From an uncultured Bacilli bacterium (GTDB lineage Bacteria; Bacillota_I; Bacilli_A; RF39; UBA660), in the NCBI GenBank assembly GCA_944359595.1, contig CALVSV010000101.1, positions 1-12,725 of the forward strand: a DNA stretch of 12,725 bases, written 5' to 3'. This document shows, one piece after another, positions 6,452 to 12,725 of the stretch. Every line of letters begins with the position of its first letter. Positions within the stretch are counted from its first letter, which is position 1. The translations under genes and the position numbers were made by a program. Below the pieces are notes generated by a model. It made no database searches. It saw only the letters and a program-made list of their open reading frames with translations, and was not told the DNA's origin.

Positions 6452-9400
6452 ATGAAGAATAAAAAAGTTATATTTGGTATCATATTATTCTTGCTAATAG
6501 GTTTAACAATATTTACTTTTGCAAATCCTAGTGAAAATGAAAAAACGTTTGAGGATGATGAAAGACAAGAAGAAAAAGTAGATGATAGAACTGATGACAA
6601 GGATAAGAAAGATGATGAAGATAGTATCACTGATGAAAATAATGAATCAAATCAAAATAATAACATAAATGATGATACAAATAATAGAAATGTTACTAAT
6701 AATACTTCTACAATTAATAGAGGATCAACAAGCAGTGTTGTTAGTAGTAGTTCAAATAAATATGATGAAGCCCTAAAAGCGGTAGAAAAGGCAGAATCTA
6801 CATTAGCTCAAGGTGATGTTGATAGCGCACAAGATCTAGTTGATGATTTAGAAGATAATGAAGAAACTAGTGATTTAAATGATAGATTAGAAGCTGTTCA
6901 AAAGATAATCGACGCAACAAGATTAGTCGCAACGCTTGAAGACAAAAAGAATAATGCAAAAACTATAGATGATATTAATGACGCCAGAAAATATAATAGT
7001 GATGAAAAAATATCTGATGTTGTTGCTGCACTAACAAATGGCGATATAAAAACAGATTTACTAAATCGTTTAAATGCAGTTTTAAAGATTTTAAATGACA
7101 CTACACCTGCTATAGTTAGTGGAATTGATAAAGAGTTTACTAATAAGGATGAAGTAGTATTAACTATTAGTGATGAAAATTCATTTAATGCTACACTAAA
7201 TGGTAAAGAATATAATAGTGGGGATAAAATAGTGGATGAAGGTAGTTATGAATTAGTAGTAATTGATAGTGCATTTAATACTGTTGCAAAAAACTTTACT
7301 ATTGATAGAACAAAACCTGAAATAACTATAGAAGCTAATAGTAATGTGGTAGATGATACAGTATATTATAATTCTAAAGTTATACCAACTATTATAGAAA
7401 ATAATATCGATACTATTACACTAATTAAAGATGGAGAAGAAATATCATATAATATGGGTGAAGAAATAGGCGAAGATGGTAGTTATGTATTAACTGTTGT
7501 TGATAAAGCAACTAACACAAGTAGTGTTGAGTTTGTTATTGATACAACAATTCCAGGTCTTTCAAATATTTATAATGGAAAAATAGTTGAAGGTGGAACT
7601 ATTGAAGCTAGTGATACTAACTTCTATTATATGACTATTAAAAACTTAATGACTAAAGAAGAGAAAACAGTGTATGAAGATACATATACATTGCCAGATA
7701 TTGATGCTGACAATACAATATATGATATATATGTATATGATAAAGCAATGAATAAAAGCGAAAGAGTGCGTATATATCATGATAATCAAGATCCTGTAAT
7801 AACTGGAACTGGATTAATTGGTGAAGATAACAAAACTATAAAAAATAATGGTACATATAAATCAGTAAGTTTAAAAATAAGTGATGGAAGTCTTAAGAGT
7901 GTTGTAAGTGTATCTGGTAGTGATGAAACAATTTTAGAAGAATACAGTGATAATTATACTGATCAAAAAATTGTGTATGAAAATACATTTACAGAAGATG
8001 GTACATATACTATTAAAGCAATTGATAGAGTAGGACGTGAAAGTGTTATAACATTTACAATAGATAAAACTCCTGCAAGCATTAAAGCGTCTAACATATT
8101 AGTATCAGGAGATCCTAATGAGCAAGAAGGCGGAATTTATTATGCAAAAATAGGTGATGTTATTGAAGCTTATGTTAGATTTAGTGAAGAGTTGAATTCT
8201 ATTCCAACATTTACATTACATAATAATGGTAATGAATACGTTATAGATAGTGAAGATGTAATTGTTAATGAAAATGATGCTGGTGAATTTACTTATAAAA
8301 TTTTATATGAAATAAAAGAAGATACTAAGATGACTGATGGTCAAATAACATTTACTGTATCAGACATATATGATTGTGTTTTAAATAAAACTGATGATGT
8401 TACTGATGTAACAAATGGACATAAAGTATTTTTAGATATTAGTAAACCAACTGCAAAATATGTTGCTATACTAAACAATACACCATATAAAGATGGGGAT
8501 TACAATTACATAACTAATGGTGATGTTGTTCGTGTTTTAATAGAATTAGATGAACAAATATATATACCAGAAAATCTTGATGAATCTAGTTTTGTGCTTA
8601 AAATAAACGGTGATGAAACTAAATTTATGAGATCTGGTGACACAAAACATGGTGATGGTAGTGAAAAATATGAATATATTGCTCAATATACTATTCCTGA
8701 AGATGAGGCTGAATTAGCAGAAGGAGAAATTACGTTTGAAATTAGTGGATTTACTGATTTAGCAGGTAATATTGGAGATAGTATTACTAAACCTAATCAT
8801 ACACAATTTAATTCATTAATTTATGATAAAAATGCACCAGTATTTGAAGGTGCAAATAAAACAATGGAATCAGATGTTACAATTAATGTAAATGATGTTA
8901 GCTTAGATAAAATTGTTGTTACAGATAAAACTAATAATACTACTACTGAAGTAGAAAATGGTTATGTTTTAAGTAATGAAGGATTTTATAAGATTGTTGC
9001 ATATGATAAATTTGATAGAAGTACTACTTGGAATTTAACAATAGATAATAATGCACCTATTATTACTATTGAAAATGCTAAAGAAAACAATTATTATAAT
9101 GGTGGTGTAATAATAAATATAGATGATTTAGAAGTAAATCAAGTATATTTAAATGATGAAAGAATGGGACGCATTAATACTCTTACTGTAAGTGAAGAAG
9201 CAACTTATACTGTATGGGCAAAAGATAATTTTGGTCATGAATCAGAAAAAGTTACATTTACAATAGATAAAACTCCTATAGAAGTAAAAGAAGGTTCTGT
9301 AACAATATTTAACAGAACAAACTATGAAAATGGTAATTATAAATATGCAAAAAACGGTGATAAACTATCTATATTAGTAACATTTACAGAAGAAGCTTAT

Positions 9401-11092
9401 ATACCAGAAAATCTTGATGAATCTAGTTTTGTACTTAAAATAAATGGTGATGAAGTTAAATTCGTTAGATCACAAGATACAAAATATAGTGATGGTAGTG
9501 AAAAATATGAATATATTGCTCAATATACTATTCCTGAAGATGAAACTGAATTAACAGAAGGAGAAATTACGTTTGAAATTAGTGGATTTACTGATTTAGC
9601 AGGTAATACTAATGCTGTTATTAATAAAGCTGATAATGAAAAATATAATAGTGTAATATACGATAGAACTCCTGCATTAACAAATGATGATTCGAATCCA
9701 TTATATATATTAAATGTAAGTGATTCTAGTAGACGTAAATATATTAAAGATGGTCAAACATTAAGAGTTGAGGCTAATTTTAATGAAATGCTAGTAGAAA
9801 ATCCAATTCTTACGATAGGAGATAAACAAAGCTCTACATTCAAATATAGAGGTAGTAAAGATGGAAAATATACTTATGTTGCTGATATAACAATTGATAA
9901 TGAAAAAGCTAATTTAAAAAATGAAGAAATTATTCCATTTACTATTACTAATATAATAGATGTTGCGGGAAATGAATCAACATTAAATAACGATAATGTT
10001 ACTGTAGCTGGTAATTATGGTCAAGTAATATATGACAATTCTGTTGGGGAAGTTACATTCTCAAGTAATGGTGGTTCAACTGTAGCAAAAGAATTTGTTG
10101 TAACTGTAGATGTAAAAGAAAAATATATAGATAAAATATATTATATGTTTACTACAAAAAACAAAAAAGATGATGTCATTAAAAAATTTAACAATAACGA
10201 AGGTATAGAAATTACAAATCATGACAGTGGTAAATTTACTGTTTCTAAAACTAATGCAACTAACAACTACTTTTTATGGGTAAAAGTTGTTGATATGGCT
10301 GGAAATGTAAGTTATACTAGAACTCGAAATAAATTTAAATTAGATAATACTTATCCTGATGTTAAAATAACTACATCAAATAATGGTCAACCTACTGATG
10401 AAGTTGTAACTGTAACTTTAAAAGCAAACGAAGAAATTAAAGAACTAAATGGATGGACTAAAGTTGATGATAAAACATATACAAAAGTATATAGTGAAAA
10501 CTATAGTGGTAGTATATATGTAGAAGATAAAATTGGAAATGGTGTAAATGTTGATTATGCTGTTACTGGAATAGATAAAGTTAGTCCTACAATGACTGTT
10601 GTTGATAAAAATAGATATTATATTGAAGCAGGAAGTGAATATGTGGATAAAGGTTATAGTGCAATTGATGATGTAGAAGGTGATATAACATCACGTGTAG
10701 AAAAAACTTACCAATTTCAAAAAAGAGGAAGTAATAATTGGGAAGTTGTTCCAACAATAGATACTAAAAATGTTGGTACATATAAAATAACTTATACAAT
10801 TTCTGATTTAGCTGGAAATAGCGCTAAAGATGATAGAGTTGTAGCTATAAAAGATGAAACAGCTCCTGTAATTTCAATAAATACTTTAGTTAAACTTAAA
10901 GTTGGAGATAAGTTCATAGAAGATATATATGATAATATAAGTGATAATTCATCTGATACGTTAAAAGTTGAAATTTATCCTGGTACTCCTATATTAGATA
11001 TAACTACTAAAGGTGTGTATAGTATAAATTATAAAGTTTCAGATGGTGCTGGAAATTATGATGTAGAAACAAGAAAAATCATTGTTGAATAA
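6452..11092 (+). CDS. Giant exported protein with about 13 Ig-like modules, no wall-anchor motif
   Basis: This 1546-residue protein begins with a typical export signal: NKK, a hydrophobic core at 6-23, and a possible signal peptidase site after A24 ('TFA|NP'). An acidic, Asn/Asp/Glu-rich low-complexity stretch runs from 25 to 102. Two helical repeats of about 55 residues follow (104-155 and 156-216), each ending in a motif like 'RLEAVQKI' or 'RLNAVLKI'. From about 217 to the end there is a chain of beta-sandwich Ig-like modules, with boundaries marked by 'IDKTP'-type linkers near 284, 363, 444, 537, 662, 792, 864, 938, 1071, 1195, 1298, 1375 and 1468. Most are about 75-95 residues; those at 537, 662, 938 and 1071 are longer (125-135) and related. 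The module at 1375-1467 looks like DUF5011 (G-YVDKGYSAIDDVEGDIT, GTYKITYTISD-AGNSA). The protein stops at the last module, without LPXTG, C-terminal helix or repeat anchor. A surface stalk or adhesin role is inference. Confidence 0.85.
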   Translation: MKNKKVIFGIILFLLIGLTIFTFANPSENEKTFEDDERQEEKVDDRTDDKDKKDDEDSITDENNESNQNNNINDDTNNRNVTNNTSTINRGSTSSVVSSSSNKYDEALKAVEKAESTLAQGDVDSAQDLVDDLEDNEETSDLNDRLEAVQKIIDATRLVATLEDKKNNAKTIDDINDARKYNSDEKISDVVAALTNGDIKTDLLNRLNAVLKILNDTTPAIVSGIDKEFTNKDEVVLTISDENSFNATLNGKEYNSGDKIVDEGSYELVVIDSAFNTVAKNFTIDRTKPEITIEANSNVVDDTVYYNSKVIPTIIENNIDTITLIKDGEEISYNMGEEIGEDGSYVLTVVDKATNTSSVEFVIDTTIPGLSNIYNGKIVEGGTIEASDTNFYYMTIKNLMTKEEKTVYEDTYTLPDIDADNTIYDIYVYDKAMNKSERVRIYHDNQDPVITGTGLIGEDNKTIKNNGTYKSVSLKISDGSLKSVVSVSGSDETILEEYSDNYTDQKIVYENTFTEDGTYTIKAIDRVGRESVITFTIDKTPASIKASNILVSGDPNEQEGGIYYAKIGDVIEAYVRFSEELNSIPTFTLHNNGNEYVIDSEDVIVNENDAGEFTYKILYEIKEDTKMTDGQITFTVSDIYDCVLNKTDDVTDVTNGHKVFLDISKPTAKYVAILNNTPYKDGDYNYITNGDVVRVLIELDEQIYIPENLDESSFVLKINGDETKFMRSGDTKHGDGSEKYEYIAQYTIPEDEAELAEGEITFEISGFTDLAGNIGDSITKPNHTQFNSLIYDKNAPVFEGANKTMESDVTINVNDVSLDKIVVTDKTNNTTTEVENGYVLSNEGFYKIVAYDKFDRSTTWNLTIDNNAPIITIENAKENNYYNGGVIINIDDLEVNQVYLNDERMGRINTLTVSEEATYTVWAKDNFGHESEKVTFTIDKTPIEVKEGSVTIFNRTNYENGNYKYAKNGDKLSILVTFTEEAYIPENLDESSFVLKINGDEVKFVRSQDTKYSDGSEKYEYIAQYTIPEDETELTEGEITFEISGFTDLAGNTNAVINKADNEKYNSVIYDRTPALTNDDSNPLYILNVSDSSRRKYIKDGQTLRVEANFNEMLVENPILTIGDKQSSTFKYRGSKDGKYTYVADITIDNEKANLKNEEIIPFTITNIIDVAGNESTLNNDNVTVAGNYGQVIYDNSVGEVTFSSNGGSTVAKEFVVTVDVKEKYIDKIYYMFTTKNKKDDVIKKFNNNEGIEITNHDSGKFTVSKTNATNNYFLWVKVVDMAGNVSYTRTRNKFKLDNTYPDVKITTSNNGQPTDEVVTVTLKANEEIKELNGWTKVDDKTYTKVYSENYSGSIYVEDKIGNGVNVDYAVTGIDKVSPTMTVVDKNRYYIEAGSEYVDKGYSAIDDVEGDITSRVEKTYQFQKRGSNNWEVVPTIDTKNVGTYKITYTISDLAGNSAKDDRVVAIKDETAPVISINTLVKLKVGDKFIEDIYDNISDNSSDTLKVEIYPGTPILDITTKGVYSINYKVSDGAGNYDVETRKIIVE
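8562..8770 (+). repeat. Ig-like module duplication, copy 1
   Basis: These 209 nt recur 837 nt (279 codons) downstream with about 17 mismatches by hand count. The copies encode the same core beginning 'YIPENLDESSFVLKINGDE' and ending 'SGFTDLAGN'. The middle and the end, including stretches of more than 40 nt, are identical also at silent positions. Confidence 0.9.
9399..9607 (+). repeat. Ig-like module duplication, copy 2
   Basis: This is the second copy of the 209-nt block at 8562. Differences cluster in a short middle stretch (residues after 'KINGDE'), while flanks are nearly identical. This suggests recent duplication or gene conversion within the surface protein gene. Confidence 0.9.
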
Positions 11093-11097
11093 AAAAT

Positions 11098-11128
11098 ATA
11101 AAAAACTATCAAAACGATAGTTTTTTAT
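11098..11128 (+). terminator. Rho-independent terminator after the giant surface protein gene
   Basis: AAAAACTATC (11101-11110) pairs perfectly with GATAGTTTTT (11116-11125) around a 5-nt loop, and pairing continues three more bases at the base (11098-11100 with 11126-11128). A T-tract follows the GC-containing core. Confidence 0.85.
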
Positions 11129-11135
11129 TTTTAAA

Positions 11136-11146
11136 TGATATATAAT
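11136..11146 (+). promoter_or_regulatory. Candidate -10 region for the 31-residue repeat protein gene
   Basis: TGATATATAAT contains TATAAT at 11141-11146, or TG-A-TATATA as an extended -10 at 11136-11144. No -35 resembling TTGACA lies at the proper distance; that position falls in the preceding terminator. The leader would be only about 13-15 nt, with a modest ribosome binding site GGGTGAT at 11153-11159. Confidence 0.4.
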
Positions 11147-11165
11147 GATGACGGGTGATGTATGT

Positions 11166-12725
11166 ATGATTAGTGAAGAACAACTTAGGATGGTATTAAA
11201 AAATAATAGTAATATATCAGCCGAATTTATAAACAGATTTTTAAAAAAGAAAATAAAATCAGTATATAACTTAGGAAGAATAGAAAATATAGAAGAAATA
11301 ATAGAACTACTAAGTAAATATAATATGGTATGTTTGCTTGAACAATGTCCATATATATTAGCTCGAGGTAATGTTAATAATATAGAAAAAACAATAAAGC
11401 TATTAAGTAAATATAATATGCTAAGTTTGCTTGAACAATGTCCAACTATATTAGCTCGAGGTAGAATTAGTGATATAGAAAAAATAATAAAACTATTAAG
11501 TAAATATAATGTGGTATATTTACTTAGTCAATGTCCAACTATATTAGCTCAGGGTAATGTTAATAATATAGAAAAAACAATAGAGTTACTAAATAAATAT
11601 AATATGCTAAGTTTGCTTGAACAATGTCCATATATATTAGCTCAAAGTAATTTTAATAATATAGAAGAAATAATAGAATTATTAAGTAAATATGATATGG
11701 TATATTTATTTAACCAATGTCCATATATATTAGCTAAAGGTAAAATTGATAATATAGAAAAAATTATAGAGTTATTAAATAAATATAATATGGTAAGTTT
11801 GCTTGAACAATGTCCATATATATTAGCTCGAAATAATTTTAATAATATAGAAAAAATAATAGAGTTACTAAATAAATATAATATGCTGTCTTTGACTTAC
11901 CAATGCCCAACTATATTAGCTAAAGGTAATTTTAATAATATAAAAAAAATAATAGAGATATTTCAAAAAAATGATATTTCATTGAATAAATTGAAAGCAG
12001 AATATATTTTTAATTATAATTATATATATAATATATTTAATTTAGAAAGAAGTAATATGAATGATAAAGAATATTACAAATATTGTAAAGTATATTTAAA
12101 ATTAATAGATGAATATAATAAATTATTAAATGTAGATGATATAAATAGATTGTCTAAAAAATTAAATATAACAAGTGATGAGTTTATTAAATATATTCTT
12201 GTTTATAATAAAGATGGAATTATAAATAACATAAATAACAATAAATATATTTGGTTTGGAGATATGATACCAATTGATAAATATAATATGAATAAATATA
12301 GTAAAGAAATATTAGAAGTATTAAAAATTGTAGTAGAATATATTTCAAAAACTTATAATTTTTATTTGGGTAATTCATGTATTTATGATTATGCATACGA
12401 CATACTAATAAATAAGTGTGGAGGAATATTTATTAATTGTGATGATAGTATATTATTAAAGAATACATTAATTAAATATTTGTCAAAAAGTTGTAAAAGT
12501 TTAATTAATAATAAATCGATTGAATTGGCAAAAATAAGTAACTATTCAAAATATTCTCATAATGATACATATACAGAAGATTATGCATTTATAGAAAAAT
12601 ATGCATATCTTAGTTGGGAGGAACAACAATTTATGTTGATAATGTCTAAATGTATAGAAAATAAAAAAAATTATATACATATTTTAATGAATAGATTTTT
12701 ATATACAGAAGATGAAGTGAAAAAT
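11166..12725 (+). CDS. 31-residue tandem repeat protein, mTERF-like solenoid (3' end outside window)
   Basis: The frame is open from the ATG at 11166 to the last base: 520 residues seen, no stop. Residues 1-40 form a helical N-terminal cap. Seven full 31-residue repeats cover 41-257 and a degenerate eighth covers 258-288. The unit contains 'NIEKIIELL', then 'KYNM', then 'QCP-ILA', then a short variable turn. Two helices per unit, an invariant Pro, a Leu three residues later and another Leu 17 residues after the Pro resemble mTERF motifs (PF02536), which build nucleic-acid-binding superhelices in organelles. The C-terminal half (from about 289) is Lys/Asn/Tyr/Ile-rich, has a helix-turn-helix-like stretch near 325-343 ('INRLSKKLNITSDEFIKYI') and is otherwise unrecognised. 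There is no signal peptide or membrane helix, so it should be cytosolic. The ATGs at 11158 and 11162 are out of frame. The gene is certain; the mTERF relation and any nucleic-acid binding are inference. Confidence 0.75.
   Translation, partial: MISEEQLRMVLKNNSNISAEFINRFLKKKIKSVYNLGRIENIEEIIELLSKYNMVCLLEQCPYILARGNVNNIEKTIKLLSKYNMLSLLEQCPTILARGRISDIEKIIKLLSKYNVVYLLSQCPTILAQGNVNNIEKTIELLNKYNMLSLLEQCPYILAQSNFNNIEEIIELLSKYDMVYLFNQCPYILAKGKIDNIEKIIELLNKYNMVSLLEQCPYILARNNFNNIEKIIELLNKYNMLSLTYQCPTILAKGNFNNIKKIIEIFQKNDISLNKLKAEYIFNYNYIYNIFNLERSNMNDKEYYKYCKVYLKLIDEYNKLLNVDDINRLSKKLNITSDEFIKYILVYNKDGIINNINNNKYIWFGDMIPIDKYNMNKYSKEILEVLKIVVEYISKTYNFYLGNSCIYDYAYDILINKCGGIFINCDDSILLKNTLIKYLSKSCKSLINNKSIELAKISNYSKYSHNDTYTEDYAFIEKYAYLSWEEQQFMLIMSKCIENKKNYIHILMNRFLYTEDEVKN
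11286..11936 (+). repeat. Seven tandem 93-nt coding repeats
   Basis: Each unit is exactly 93 nt (31 codons) from AAT-ATA-GAA to the next, with no indel among the seven. Parts are almost identical in DNA, such as a stretch of about 37 nt shared by units 2 and 4 (ending TTGAACAATGTCCA). Because the unit is a multiple of three, gain or loss of units keeps the frame. Confidence 0.93.

Noticed and set aside
6436..7101. Minus-strand open frames over the start of the surface protein gene
   Set aside because: They are Ser/Phe-rich complements of the Asp/Asn/Lys-rich coding strand; no initiation signals were seen.
11286..11936. CRISPR array or non-coding satellite
   Set aside because: The 93-nt units are continuous coding sequence without spacers, and conservation follows codons of a 520-residue open frame.
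11286..11936. Ankyrin, TPR or leucine-rich repeats
   Set aside because: Unit length 31 with a fixed Cys-Pro and 'ILA', and without the ankyrin TPLH, TPR Trp/Gly/Ala or LRR LxxLxLxxN signatures, does not match these families; an mTERF-like motif fits better.
1..12725. Mycoplasma genetic code (TGA as Trp)
   Set aside because: Trp is TGG in all conserved positions, e.g. the AlaRS NWS motif, and TGA ends the dNMP kinase-like gene exactly at the alaS start.

Overview
The window is very AT-rich (roughly a quarter G+C by eye). Every supported gene lies on the + strand, with Gram-positive style Shine-Dalgarno sequences (AAGGAG, AAAGGAGG, AAGGGAGG) and short hairpin-plus-U-run terminators. Tryptophan is always TGG and TGA is used as a stop, so the code is standard and not the Mycoplasma code. 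This points to a low-GC Firmicute, possibly one of the small-genome, Mollicutes-related gut Bacilli. That placement is inference; no rRNA or other marker is present to fix it.

Layout. (1) 2-619 is the C-terminal membrane part of a cation P-type ATPase, cut by the window edge. (2) 666-2980 holds a deoxynucleotide monophosphate kinase-like P-loop protein, overlapped by 4 nt by a compact alanyl-tRNA synthetase (alaS) and closed by a strong terminator. (3) 3024-3707 is a self-contained unit with its own consensus-like promoter, one AbiEi-type antitoxin/regulator gene and its own terminator; no AbiEii toxin gene is next to it. (4) 3749-6267 is a tight four-gene operon: a class I SAM methyltransferase of the RlmI-like type, an RluA-type pseudouridine synthase, a small two-helix membrane protein that resembles TrbC/VirB2/Mbov_0395 pilins, and an S26 signal peptidase. 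It ends in a 12-bp terminator. (5) 6452-11092 encodes one 1546-residue exported protein with an N-terminal signal/anchor, an acidic Asn/Asp-rich stretch, two helical repeats, about 13 Ig-like modules and no recognisable C-terminal wall anchor. (6) 11166 to the window end is an open, truncated gene whose N-terminal half is seven near-perfect 31-residue repeats resembling mTERF motifs.

How the parts may work together: the first half is housekeeping (ion transport, dNTP supply, tRNA charging, RNA modification). The signal peptidase sits between a pilin-like substrate candidate and a giant exported protein, suggesting a cell-surface module. The most unusual items are the 31-residue repeat protein, which looks like a modular, possibly nucleic-acid-binding solenoid, and the pilin-like/S26 peptidase pair.
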